The notes beneath the pieces were generated by a model. It did no database searches. It was not told the DNA's origin and saw nothing but the letters and a program-made list of their open reading frames with translations. Source: Druceiella hillmani (Eukaryota; Arthropoda; Insecta; Lepidoptera; Hepialidae). Taken from it: DNA of 64,000 bases. Positions 23,301 through 36,078 of the stretch are shown piece by piece (the first letter of the stretch is position 1; each line of letters begins with the position of its first letter). The stretch is from positions 8,968,501 to 9,032,500 of the forward strand of contig JAYKKI010000074.1 in assembly GCA_039881145.1 (NCBI GenBank). Direction: 5' to 3'. The position numbers were made by a program, and so were the translations under genes.

Positions 23301-25504
23301 CCTGCATACTTACTATCCACTTTTTCACTTGTTGCGATATTATATATTATAAACATTACGATAAACGTTGCGATATTATATAGTAACAATAAGGAAATGC
23401 CTAATTTTTGTTTGTCAGTTCGGCCAGAAATACGTAAATAACAAGATTACATAACCGTACAAAACGTTCTATATACGTTTTGACGTTAATATAATTAAAT
23501 GAGTTGACGTTAAGAACGCATTGTCTAATAATTTTATACACTTACCTGTATTTGTAAAGTTAAATAACCCGAATTTTGATAATGACTATGTATTTTATAA
23601 TCGTTTAGCAACTATTTTTATAATTGTTTAGTAATTAATGAAAGGGTTTAAGCAATTACTTATTATGTTATTTTCACCATTAAAACTTGAACCTGTTTGT
23701 AATCACATCGCTTCAACCGGAAATGAAAAAAATGAGACTATATTATTACTTCTTTTTATATTGATTTATCCAAAACGTTCATCTTTACTCGCGAGGCAAG
23801 ACGTGACGTAATCCATTACTTTTCATTTCAGAAAACGGAAGAGAATGGTTTTTCTTTTCATGTTTTGTTGATGAATAAGCGTACTTAATCACACAAGAAA
23901 TCATATGCATGATTGCATGGAGTTGAACATGAGCATTCGGACTCTATTGCAAAACAGGACTGATGAAATTAGGTAAAGATGTTACTGGATGATAAAGACG
24001 ATGGTCTAAAAGAATATATATAGGTTACGTTATATAATTGTTGGTAATAATAAAGATAATTTTAAATTGTATGCGCTACAAGGCACGCAAAAATCACTAA
24101 GAGGTAGAGATTTTTGTGCTTTACAAGGAACAACAAATGACCTATGCAGCGGTTGCCTGTTATATATTAACAACAGAAACATTTGTGAGAAATTGAATAA
24201 ACCAGTATAAAATAATCAGGGCCTCGGTTATCTTCAAGACATTGATGCTTTGTGCTGTATCACATATCTGAAGATGAGTTCATGATAGAATTTTAAGAGT
24301 AACATGTAAGAAAATGTATGGAATTTTACGTGTAACATATAGTGCAGAATCACGACAAGTCTGAAATGGAAGCTGTCCTCAATGTGGCAAAAATGTGATG
24401 ACGTCTCAACAAAATTAAAGTTCATGAATTCATGGTACAGAAACTGGCAGGAGGCCTCTTATGGTAAGTGCACCACTCTTGTGATAATAACAAATATAAA
24501 ATAACAGACGCTGGCTATCTATTTTAGGTTGGTCGTTATTAAATGTTTTTTTAGTGTGTAAAAATCCCACAGTACTCATTAATCCGACTTGGTTATTATT
24601 TTGAAGCTTCTTTGACGTCTTATTTGACTCCCTAAGCATATGGACAATTATCACTTTACAAACTACGTACTGAACAATTTCAATACAGACTTAGGGAAAT
24701 TGCAATTTTTTCTCTCATAATTTTATGCATTTTATTTTCTTTTTTCCCTCATATTTCTTTTTACACTTAGCTCTAAGAGTTTTCCTGTTTAAAGTTATGT
24801 ATAATTGATTATTGTTTCAGCAACGCGTCTGTGTGTATTCTCACCTGTACTCTGAAATGAAATATCAATACTGACAGACCTTTTGCCTTTTCTTGCACCA
24901 CAGTGACCGAGTCCTATTCATCGAATCGATAAGCACTTTTGAATAACATTTGCGTCGCCTCTTGAAGAAGCCATGTTGAAGGTATTTCATATATTTTAGT
25001 TGTTAAGTGAATTAATGTGTTGTCAATACTTCAACTCCATAATTTCATTTTGTTATCCTTAAATAAAATGTTATACTTTTACCTTATTATTAAAATTTAT
25101 TTATGCGCTAAGAATATTCTTACATTTAACTACATGAAGTTTGCATAGATAATTCATTGAAAATGAATACAACACCATTTATTATCAATATTTAATTGAA
25201 AAAAAAAAATTAAAAAGAAAATATAAGTATCAAGACTTCTAATAAAAAATTATGTCAATATTCTTTAGATTAGGTACGAGTCAATCTTCTTTAAGTTTTT
25301 GTTAGGTTGATTTCATAAAAAGGATATTTATTTCTAAAAGTTCACGTTTATGCGTTCTTGCGCAATTAGTATTCGATATACATGTATATTCAGGTTTGAT
25401 ATCAGATTTAATACTTGCTACGTGTTTCTGTCGGTGGACTTTTTGGTGAAAGTGGGCACGCATTAGGTAACTAGGGAAATCGCGCTAGTTTGCAAATTTA
25501 TATA

Positions 25505-25508
<4 letters not shown>
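20341..25508. other. Long intergenic stretch, no gene supported
   Basis: Five kilobases of A+T-rich sequence without a recognisable relic. Short frames at 21,706-21,927 (plus), 24,234-24,425 and 24,430-24,654 (minus) match nothing I know. A minus-strand ATG at 20,752 begins a 21-residue, signal-peptide-like frame that stops at 20,687 (see findings). Two strings in 24,280-24,350, AGAATTTTAAGAGTAACATG and GGAATTTTACGTGTAACATA, look like a weak local duplication. Confidence 0.5.
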
Positions 25509-25564
<56 letters not shown>

Positions 25565-25568
25565 ATAT
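25509..25568. repeat. (TA)n microsatellite
   Basis: About 60 bases of TA alternation with a single T interruption near the right end. Confidence 0.97.
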
Positions 25569-26289
25569 TTCTTTATTATTATCTGATGACATCCTATGAG
25601 ATCATTTTGTAATATTTCACTAACATGTGACGGTCAATTTACAAATGAAACTACAACAATTTTACCAAACGAAAATCAACTCCATGACATAATTTGGACG
25701 TGATCATTTCGTGTGTGAATACCTCAAAAAAAACTTTTATCCATATTACACGAAAACGAAACAGGTATTTTTAATACAAGAATCTTATTAAGTACGTGTT
25801 TAGCCCTCACTATGAGTGTCCCATAGATATTTGGCGCACACAAACATTTAAGCGAACTTAATACTATCTGAACTATTTTCACCAGTTAATATTACTTTTC
25901 GCCGTATAAATACATAAATGTTTTGCTTGGAATGTTTGTCCAATCGCCTATTGAATATATTTTATGACTAAATAATATATAACCAATTGTCCGTAAACCC
26001 AAAAACTCATGCCGTATTTTTGTAATATATTTCAAGTTCAAGTATTTGAAGAATTTAGTTAAAAACCTTATACTTTGGCAAATAAGTAAAAAATAACCTG
26101 TAAATAACTAAATTAAATACCAAATACATTCTTTGATAAAGGAAGAGAACAATAATATGACTTAACGTTAAAGTGATTGTTTTTGTTTGTTTTTCAATTT
26201 TAGATAAACACGTAAATATATTTTAAGCTATATCAATAGATTGGGGATAATGTTAACTTTTAAACAAAAGAGAACACGTGAAAAATTTT

Positions 26290-26327
26290 CTTAAGAAATA
26301 AAGCTCTCTATAACTTTATTTCTTAAG
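26290..26327. repeat. Perfect 14-bp hairpin
   Basis: CTTAAGAAATAAAG at 26,290-26,303 is exactly complementary to 26,314-26,327 across a 10-base loop. Confidence 0.9.
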
Positions 26328-26928
26328 ACCAGACATGTAACATAAAAATTAGCTCTTTTTTTCTGAAAACTACGCAAATCATGAAAAAGTTATACCTGGA
26401 TGAAGAATTTTGATAGAAAAATTTAAAGCCATCGTATCAAAAGAGCTTGTTATTTTTTATAGTTGTCATTAAATTGAATAAAAACGGTTGATTTGATGAA
26501 ACTACTGGTTCTTATTATTCTAGTTACATTTTATAAACCATATTCTTAAAGCGAACATTTTAAATAAATTATGATCCGTGCACATAAATAAATTTCACAA
26601 CTTATAACCAAAGATATTGAATAAAAATTAAATCATATATGATTCACATAAATCTAAAGAAATTGAATAAAATAGAATCAAAATAAACGAATGGTGTATC
26701 CTATTCTGGTGAAAAAACGTTCACAATTCGCATCTGATGAAATTCCGCACTCACGTAGTTATCATATTTTTGCAACACAGACATACTGAATCAAATAATA
26801 TAGAAATAACCCATTATCCCAAGATAATCAATTTCTCGGCCGCTCAATAATGATTGTACTAGAGTGTGATTTATTTGTGATATATTGCGTAAGGTAATGT
26901 CATTGAATTTGTTAATTGTATTATGATT

Positions 26929-26980
26929 GTTGAAATGTATAGATGTAAAATCATAATATGTTACATCTATACATTTCAAC
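26929..26980. repeat. Perfect 20-bp hairpin
   Basis: The 20 bases at 26,929-26,948 (GTTGAAATGTATAGATGTAA) are the exact reverse complement of 26,961-26,980 across a 12-base loop. Perfect arms in such A+T-rich decayed DNA imply either a recent origin or constraint. Confidence 0.92.
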
Positions 26981-28129
26981 ATTTGTAACTCTGTATTAAT
27001 ATTAAAAAATATATAAAAGAATAACTTTGTAAAAAAAAAGATTGAGATGACTACATGACAAGCAACATAAATTAATTAAAAGTACAAAAAAAATTACCAG
27101 TACGAATATACAAAACGCAACAGGAGGGGGAGTTAAAAATATTTCAACTTCGTAAAGTATGATTGAAAAGAGGTTTATTGAAAATGCTGTTATCAAAGAC
27201 TAAAACCCGTAGCCCGTCAAAGTTTGAAAGGTAAGTAAAGGGTGGATAAATTTCTTTGAACAGGAAAATTTCTGCAGATCCGTAACAAAACTTTACATTA
27301 AAGCAATTTAAAACCATTTTAAATAATTTTCGTGCAATATTTTTGAAATATTAGAATAACCTCTTCCCGTCAAATTGTCAGCCGCTGTCAATTGCAGTTA
27401 GTCCGTACTTCGGCGGGAAAATGAACCCCGATCGAGAAAATTTGACGGTATTTGGTTAATCCCTTCCAATTACCTGCTCTATCTTATTATTTGTTTCATT
27501 CGCGCCGCCCGCCTTTATACGTTTTCATGTTACGCTTTACCAAATTAAAGTCGACTTATGATTTATTTATTAAAAGAAGGTGGAAATTTTTCACACAGGT
27601 TCGAATTTTAAAGGAAAACTGTCAGAGAAATGTTATGGTATTATGATAATTAACACGGCAAAACGGTATACGCATTTAGAAACACGGATTTAAATTCCTA
27701 ATGTAATGGTTATGTAAAGTTGATTGCAGATAATTGTCAGTTAGTGGTGCTCGTATTTATTATTTCATTTCCGTGGGAGATCAAAATACGTATATTTGTT
27801 AAAACACTTATTCGTTCGTCGAAGCCGTATAACCTACAGGTAGTTCGTTGATATAACGTAAACGCGTAACCACAAAATATAAGTTAGTAAATTTTTCACT
27901 TATTTCAAACCTATTTTGTACATTCATATATCCATTTAACGGACATATTCCTGTATGAGCATTCTCTAAAGTATCTCTTTCAAATTTAATAATGGCAAAA
28001 TTAAAAAAAAATAGTTACTTGCTAGTTTGCAAATAATGTTTGTGAATTTATCCTATTTAGAATTTGCAAAAGAAATACATTCTAAAAGTAAAAAACACCA
28101 TACTCAAAAAATTCAATAATGGTGCAACA

Positions 28130-28173
28130 CATACTTAAAAAAATAATAACATTTTATTATTTTTTTAAGTATG
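28130..28173. repeat. Perfect 20-bp hairpin, A/T-rich
   Basis: CATACTTAAAAAAATAATAA at 28,130-28,149 is exactly complementary to 28,154-28,173 across a 4-base loop. Confidence 0.9.
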
Positions 28174-28354
28174 GTTGACGAAATAGTTGGAATATATAAT
28201 TAATAGTGGGTAAAGGCGTATGACAAGAAGAACTTTTTTAGGCCCCCATTGGAGATTTGCAAGCAGCGAGATCTAATATCAAGATTAAGTATTATTTATT
28301 CCTAATTTTACAGCTTGGACTGAACAGGGCCTTGTATTGAAACTGGTTTTCGGT

Positions 28355-28356
<2 letters not shown>

Positions 28357-28443
<87 letters not shown>

Positions 28444-28455
28444 TATATAAATATA
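28357..28455. repeat. (TA)n microsatellite
   Basis: About 90 bases of TA alternation with two TG interruptions. An apparent minus-strand protein of alternating Tyr and Ile across it is an artefact of the repeat. Confidence 0.97.
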
Positions 28456-28812
28456 CATTTTTTCTAGATACACAATATATACTACATTTAGATATTTAAC
28501 TTCTTTTGAGTTTCATAAATAATTGTCATATTTTTCAACAAATTAATTAAGCTGACGGTTTTAATGTAGTCGAATGTGATTTGGTTCCATTTCGATTTCA
28601 TCACCTTAAACCCCTTAAACTGTTGTTATTATCAATTGAGCGTCATTTTAACCGCAGTACTGAGGATATTTGAAAATGTTTAATATTATTCCCTATGATT
28701 CCGTTTATGTATCACGGGAAAATTCTGTACTCTTCATTTTGCCAACTATGTCGAAACTTCGTAGAGTAATGCATAAGGTAAAATGAAGATCGAAATTATA
28801 AAAAAACATGAT

Positions 28813-29297
28813 ATTCTACTTCTAGGTTTCCGCAGTCGAATTCCAAAAAAATAACCCTTATGATTTTGGCTATGTTTCTCAGTTTTTCTTTTAGTCTACA
28901 TGATCACAATATCGTAGCAATTTAGGACCGATTGGAATATAATTTCAAAGAAAGATATAGTTGAATTATAACATTATATTCTACTTCTAGGTTTCCGCAG
29001 TCGAATGGCAAAAAGTAATCCTTATAATTTTGGCTATATTTTTGTGTTAGTCTGCGTGGTCACAATATCGTAACAATTTAGGGTCGATTGTAATATAATT
29101 TCAAAGGAAGATATAGTTTGAATTATAACATTGTATTCTACTTCTAGGTTTCCGCAGTCGAATGGCAAAAACGTAGCTCTTATACTTTTGGCTAAATTTT
29201 GTCTGTATTTCTGTTAGTTTGCGTGGTCACAATATCGTAGCAATTTAGGACCGATTGTAATATAATTTCATAGGAAGATATAGTTGAATTATGAAAA
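28813..29297 (-). repeat. Three-copy tandem array of a dispersed-repeat end
   Basis: Units start with ATTCTACTTCTAGGTTTCCG at 28,813, 28,978 and 29,135, so the periods are 165 and 157 bases, and the third unit runs to about 29,297. Within each unit the order is TTCCGCAGTCGAA, a run of A, CTTATNATTTTGGCTA, a T-rich part, GTGGTCACAATATCGTA, CAATTTAGGACCGATTG, TAATATAATTTCA and GAAGATATAGTT. The start of each unit resembles the end of the Lepidoptera-type repeat at 7.4 kb (TTCCGCAGCCAAACGG, AACCCTTAT), so the array looks like a tandem expansion of one end of that element. Confidence 0.85.
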
Positions 29298-29705
29298 ACA
29301 TTTGAATTCATGCTCATATATGAATCTTGGACAAGTTTCCAATTACGCTATTTGGGCACGTTTCTAATGACGTTTTGAATGATACTCAATGGGTTTCCAA
29401 CCCAATTATCGGTTGGGGTTTCATCATCTAATCTTTTGTTTGCGTGATGTGTTTTCGAAATGAAGTGAAGATGGGAATGATGAACCTTATATATATGATG
29501 AACCTTATAAAAAACAAAAATACAAAAATATCGGAATGGTGGAATTTGGTAAAAATTTGAAAACGTATTGCGTTTTTATGGTCAATTCGCATAAATAAAA
29601 GACCTAAAATCATGTAAATAATTTCTTTACACTTGTGAAATACATATTTAGCATTAAATTCTTAAAGTTAAAAATAATAATAATATTTGTAAGTTAATAT
29701 TTGTT
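29298..29705. other. Intergenic, nothing seen
   Basis: Spacer between repeat copies; a 61-codon minus-strand frame at 29,428-29,613 is not supported. Confidence 0.5.
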
Positions 29706-29905
29706 CGTTCTAACTAATATTATAAATGCGATAGTATCAGTTTGTTTATTTGTTTCACATTGACGTCCCAATTACTCTACTGATTTATCTACACGAAAAT
29801 GAACATAATGTACTTTTATTTCGGAATAAAATTTAATTCCTTTTTGATAATTAAAAGATTAATCCGTTAAGGATGAAAACGTATGGGTAAAAACCCAGTA
29901 AATAT
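29706..29905 (+). repeat. Lepidoptera-type repeat beginning CTAATATTATAAATGCG
   Basis: AACTAATATTATAAATGCGA followed by GTTTGTTTATTTGTTT, a CAATTACTCTACTGATTT string, and TTTTATTTCGGAATAAAATT matches, in the right order, a very common moth and butterfly repeat as I remember it (variable sugar-substrate-like runs of TTTG, then the genitive CGGAAAATC-type end). No coding capacity. The right limit is approximate. Confidence 0.6.
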
Positions 29906-29929
29906 GTCAAATCATGAAGATCGTTATAT

Positions 29930-30350
29930 TTTTCCGTCAGTATCACTTTGCATAGGCTTCTAAAACCCAATTTTTTCATAGTTTTAACTTAAATAGTTTG
30001 GAAAATAAGGGGGCGTGTCTTTGATTTTGGATGTTTTTCATTATATCGTTGAAGATGTACTACATTAAAGTACGAAAAAAGTATATAATAGTTTTGAGAT
30101 TCTGACAGCCGGTCTTTTTAAATTATACCCCAAACATTATAATTTGAACGAAAAATTTTCCATTGATTTTGCCCATTTAATATTTTCATATAAATGTTTT
30201 TGTATATTAGATATTGACTTATATGCGAGGTTTTATGCCTTATTATTTTGACAAATAAATTTTTACGATAAGCGGTTTCTGAGAAAAACAGCTATGACAA
30301 ATGGACGGACTGACACGTCAATTAGGGTAATCTTATCCTTTTGAGGTGCG
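29930..30350 (+). repeat. Lepidoptera-type dispersed repeat, decayed copy
   Basis: Contains TTCTAAAACCCAATTTTTTC, a GAAAATAAGGGGGCGTGTCT passage, GAAGATGTACTACAT, and near the right end GATAAGCGGTTTCTGAGAAA followed by CAGCTATGACAAATGGACGGACTGACA in two parts, and CCTTTTGAGGTGCG. The order agrees with the copies at 17.4 and 43.9 kb. Confidence 0.65.
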
Positions 30351-32448
30351 AAAACTTCAAGAAGACTTATATCTTATATTATTAAATTAACAAGATAGTA
30401 ATGAAAGATTGTTTTATTAAGTTCGACTAGTCTGACTATCAGGATTTATTAAAAAATGTGACTAATATACTGAACAATCATGACAAGTTTCATATGTCTA
30501 TACTTAAAATTTTCTTAGTTCTATTTACTGGAAAATCTGTAAAAACTCTGTTCCACATACTTCGAAATAGCGTCATGCAAATCTTGTCATTAATGATCAT
30601 ATTTCCCTATAAATGTTACTTAAACCGCTGATATTTCGAAGTATGCGCAATTTATTATTCCGGTTATAGACACGAGCATTCACATTTGTAACAAATCTCA
30701 TTCACGTGTTTGAAAAAATTATCATGACTGACAATTTTCATCATCTGTATCAATCATAAATCATTTCAGTCACATGTAACTATAAGATTTTAAAATTAAT
30801 TATGCGATGCCAAAAATAAAATTGAAAAATGAATTCGTTAATTTTAAACACTTCATTAAATTTTTTTTATTTATTTCACATTTTTATATCCTTAGATACA
30901 TAATGTACAAATATAAACACAAATAATTATAAAACATCATTATTGGAAACGAGACTAAAATTTAACCTTTAATAAGATTTTCGTAGATATAACAAACTCC
31001 ATCAAAATTAATTTTGAATTAATATTTTTATAAACATTTTTAACTGTTAAAAACGTATTCATTGTTAACATTATTTCATTTCCAAATACAAAAATAGGGA
31101 AATTTAAATTTCTTATAATTTACATTTATACCCAAGTTTAAATAACTTAGGTATGAGGTTTAAATAACTTAGCTATAATAACTTAGGTATATTAGGTTTG
31201 AATGTAAAGGTCTGGTTGATACAATCCACAGCAGAGTATGATGATAGTTAAAATTAATTAAGCCTCACTTTATACTGAAGTGTAACATTGTATCTTTTGG
31301 GTATTTATTATCTCAGCTTCTGAAATTGATGACGCCTACAGATTCGACCAGTTAATTTAATAGCCATTAAATTGGGTTTATAAATGAATAATTTGATATT
31401 TTATTATTTTTTTCTTGTAATATTCTATTGTCACCCAGTACCAGGTCGTTTCTAAATTATTACGCTTGGACTCTATTGTTTTTTCCAAAATGTGAATTAT
31501 AAAATGTGAAAATTTTATGTCATAGTGTCCGTTGTTTTGAAAATTTTATAATTTAATGGTGTTCATCTTGTCGAGGATGATGTATTAATATTAGAAGATA
31601 ATAACTTTCAGACACATATAATTAAATAAAAACACACCTAGAGGGAATGAAATGAAAAATGAAATGTAATTCATTTATTTATTTGGCAATTTTAATATAA
31701 CTCCTGTAATGATGAACTTAGTGCAGCAGAGTGGTCTCTTCAAGTAACAATGAGTTTTTGATTAATTGTCATAAAACAAAACAAAACTTTGATAAAAGAT
31801 AATAATAGTAGATCATAATTAAAAAAAAACATATAATTAGAATATAACTATTCCCATGATTTAAGTTGAAACAAGGAAAGAGCAATAATGACGGAGGATT
31901 ACGGTTTGGAGAAAAATAATTTTTTAATCGATCTTGGAAAGTATTTATCGAGGATATTTTCTTTTAGCAGGATCTAGGTGATTTCAAAATGCTGCTTGAA
32001 CGGTAAGCTGAAATAAAAAAAAAGGAAGACGATGGTGACCTGTGCATTATTCATTGTGATGGAAATATTATAAATCTATAAAAGTGAAGGAGAGATGCTG
32101 TGAACACATTGAAAACCAGATTGACGTAGATAGTACAGAGTCTAGGGTAAATAAATGCTCGCAAGTTTACACTGGCACTTCAAATGCCATGTACGTAAGA
32201 AGTTACAAAGAGCAAATGATTAATGTTTTTGTTTGATTTAATATTTTTGATAAATTTATACAAAAAAATTTTATAATGTTCTTATTTTAAATTTGATTCA
32301 CTTCCTTTTTATTAGTTTCTGCTTTACGATATATCGAATTTTTAGAAATCTTGCCTCGACTATTGAAGAAACTATGGTTTAATAGTTTAGTGAAATTATA
32401 AAGAACTTAAATTATCTGATTTCAATGAAATTAAAATGATTCTGCAGC

Positions 32449-32496
32449 TTGTCATAAAGTTTTTTTATTTTATTGTCATAAAGTTTTTTTATTTTA
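32449..32496. repeat. Perfect 24-bp tandem duplication
   Basis: The unit starting TTGTCATAAAGTTTTTTTAT occurs twice head to tail without a difference (32,449-32,472 and 32,473-32,496). Confidence 0.93.
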
Positions 32497-35400
32497 TTTT
32501 TATTTATATTTAACGATTCTTCGTCACTTTTGCCTCATTTCCTATTTTGCATATTGTCATATCTCAGTCTTGTGACGTATGCACATTCTACATATAGTTG
32601 ATGCGAAGTGAAGTAAACGTAATAAAGGCGTTCCATGTGTACCCGATCAATGTACGGCGTTCTGAGGGTGAGTACTAAAATTCTTTACTTCCGGCGGCCT
32701 TGTACGTGACCACTCCGGATAATTGATCGATGACCTGGCAACATTTTATTTTTCTTGCCATATAATGATCTAATCAACGTAGTGTCATTAACGAAAACAC
32801 AAATCGTATTTAGAAATACTGTCTATAAATATAACACGAGTTTTTTACGTTAATGGATGAGAAATCATTATTTTATTTTTCAATGGAAATTATTAAATTA
32901 TTACTATAATAACTAATTAATTATTGGATTGGCTAATAAATTTTAAACCATGAATTTCAGATGTCTTAAGGAACGTTATCGAAACCACAAAGAATTTTAT
33001 TATATAGTAAAAGTAGGCCAAAAGTGTTGTTACTGGGGTTGTATGTCCGGTAAATTAGAGTTAGCACCATGTGCATTGTGTGTGCTTAATTATATAATTG
33101 CAGCCAAGTCGACGGTATTTACACAATAAATAAATGAAGAAAAATCATGGTGAAATAAAACGTACATAGCTTCATTACAGCCTAAATTTCATCTTTAATA
33201 AAGCAGGTGAATACTTCAATACTGCATAAACATATGTACAACAATAATAATATTAATGACCAAATTAAAACTATTATAAGTGTGTTGTATATAAGTAGTC
33301 GAATTTTCCATAAAATCTTCACAAACCATAAAATTGCGACCATCAAGTGCTTTTTGCCACGGCATATAACCTTTAAAGGTTTTAGTCAATTTAGGATTAA
33401 TATTAACAAATTTGTGTATATTTCTTTCAAGTATGCGAATGGTAATAACTTTGCAAATTTGTCTCTAATCTCTTTATTCATTTTTAATCAAGAACAGATT
33501 TCTTTGCACACTTTTGGACTTATGGCAATTGTCTTATGACGTCAAATGCAGAGTTCTATAGCAATAAATCGCAACTTATTTCACTATGAAAAAAGAAGCA
33601 GAATGAGACGACCTTCACAGCATCTGGTCTACACCTATGTAGTGTAGCTACATAAAGGTTAGCATATTAAGACCAGTATATTAATTTAGAGTAAGTATAA
33701 GTGGTTTTATATCTTTCACAAAGCCATACTCGATTGGTGTATTTATACTTTACTACACAAATTTTCACAAGTTTGATATGACAAAAATTCTTCAGCCGGG
33801 GAATTGCCACCCTCTAATTGTTTTTTTGATGTAGGAATATTATGTTTTAAAATTATTTTTATTATTTACTAAATTTGTTCAAATGGCTACAATGAATTAT
33901 AATTTCTTGAAATTCTTATCAAATTTAGTTCCAAAATTGTGAGGTAAATGTTTTTCTGTTTAGAAAATATTGGTTTTTTATGAATTTTCATTATTTTTAT
34001 TAAGATACTCCAATATAAAAATATTAACTGTATAACAATGATTTATAAGGCATGAAAAACACTCACTTTTATAAAAAATGTAAAACATACTTTAAGGTCT
34101 GATGTTCTTTTTAGAAGAAACGTCACGATGATCAATGAAAAATATTTTGTGAGCAATTTACATTTCCAGAAAAAAACTGTGGTTTATTTCACATAATTTA
34201 ATGACATAAATCAAAATTATAATTAAATTGTTTATGGTAGTGGTCAAATAATGATATAAATTTAAAATACTTAAAAATTATTTTATTGCATTTTCAAGTT
34301 TTATGTTTTAATTTATTACAGATAAAGGTTATGAAAAGATCCTTTTTCAGATGAACCTTGAATGCGTTAATTGATGGTTTCCGGTGCATTTCGGAAATCA
34401 GGATTCAATTTATTTCACGAAAAAATAAAAGTCAAAAGCGAAGCGAAGTCCAAGGTCTTATTTTAATAAGTTATAAAGGTATTACGAAGTCAATATTACG
34501 CAGTTTATTTACCCATTTTAGAACCAAACGTTAGGTTCGTATCACATGTGACTGGCATACATTTTTCACATGTATTTGGGTTAGTTAGTGAAATTTAAGA
34601 GCACGCAGTTTAAGCAATGATAAAGATCTATAAATGTATTCTTTTATTCAGAACACACATAGCAGCTGGTTTCGGATTTGCTGCACTGATTTCATTACTT
34701 TTTAAAAAAATTATAAAATTACTCAGTGGATTCACTACTTTTCAAATCATGCCAGTAGCAACAAGAAGACAATGTAGAAAATCACATACAATTCGTCTAC
34801 ACCAAGTTGGTAACAAAATATGCGAGGTCTTTACATCGGAAACTTAATCATGAACGTGCTATTAAATACCTATTATATTATTACCTAATTCTCTTTGATG
34901 TAGACTCGAGGTGGTATTGTTAGAGAAATGTAACCGCGTAGTAGATAACAAACAATTTTCTCAGAAATTACGGCAGTCAAATGCGACTTAACTTATTGAA
35001 CATTCAAAGCGTTCATCTATTTAACGTTCAGTTCTCTTGTATCAAGTTACACGAGACATATCCACGCGGAGGTTTTCTAATTGAGCTTACGATTACAATT
35101 TATGTTCGCCGTCTGCTTTCGTAGTGTCGTGTTTTGCTTCCAAAGTATTGAATTTCAATGGAATGATGCGTTGTATATTTTCAGGTGCTCCTTTTAATTT
35201 CCATCAAAATACACAGAACTTGCCCCGTTTTATATATAAATGTTAATTTTCACTTCGAAGAATATGATTTTTTTTAATGAGCTACACTTAAATGTAAAGT
35301 CAGGGAGTTTGTTTTATTTCATGTGTCAAGGTTGAATTTTTTTAAAAATTAAAATAGGATTCCAATTTATATGCAGTATCTCCACTTTACTTGTTCCCAA

Positions 35401-35829
35401 ATGGTCTTGAAAATAATTTACATGAAAATGATTTAGATACTGTCATTTGATAAACATTTTTAATAAAAGTTACTTCGGTTAATTTTAATGAATTTGGCCG
35501 GTTTTTATCACGATACCAGACAAATAATTTTGACTCTCATACATACAGAGTTTGACCTCAGTGATATTTTCGTTTACACTCTATATATGTGAATATTTTA
35601 GTGTATACTTAAACAAAAAATAATCAGAAGCACGTTCGTGTCATATAGATCTTTTGCTGGTGAATGTATCCATAATTCGTTATCCACTGATTAAATTATA
35701 CTATAATAAACTACCAACGGAAAAGTTTTATCGAGAGGTTTTATATTGAATTTATTTGATATTTTGAATATTTTATTGACTGTATTTTAAATTTACTCTT
35801 TGATTGATCCGCCAATAAAAGAGGTTTTT

Positions 35830-36078
35830 CACAATTAAATGAAACTACGTGATGTAGTATTATTTTTACTTTCTTTAAGTTCTTTGCCATGACCTAGGTT
35901 TCGTTGTATTACAACATCTTCAGTTGGAATATTAGCAAAGAATTTTCTTTACTAATATCCCACCTGAAGATGTTGTAATAAATATATATGAAATTATAAA
36001 TAATACTACATCACATAGTTTCATTTAATTGTGAATAATGAATTTCTACAAAATTAACGCCAAATATATTCAATATTC
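35830..36078 (-). repeat. Palindromic element with conserved flank, copy 2
   Basis: The palindromic part is 35,830-36,033, bounded by CACAATTAAATGAAACTACG and its near-complement ending CATTTAATTGTG. The inner stem is longer than in copy 1: about 35 bp from ATTACAACATCTTCAG to its complement, with a GCAAAG core. The non-palindromic 45-base flank lies on the right here (36,034-36,078, ending ATTCAATATT), in inverse orientation to copy 1 at 18,316. The element sits inside composite block copy 1. Confidence 0.8.

Larger units (their letters stand above)
25569..28356. other. Long intergenic stretch with three perfect hairpins
   Basis: No gene seen. Three perfect inverted repeats are listed separately. 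A slightly GC-richer passage at 27,360-27,560 contains CGGCGGGAAAATG and CGCGCCGCCCGCC but no supported frame. Confidence 0.5.

Noticed and set aside
24234..24654. Two adjacent minus-strand frames (63 and 74 codons)
   Set aside because: They are in different frames with stops between, and neither has a recognisable motif.
28285..28473. Minus-strand frame of alternating Tyr and Ile
   Set aside because: It is the translation of a TA microsatellite.
33207..33539. 110-codon plus-strand frame, the longest plain one outside transposon relics and islands
   Set aside because: Composition is Ile, Asn, Lys and Phe as expected from A+T-rich chance sequence; no motif, no counterpart in the other composite copy.
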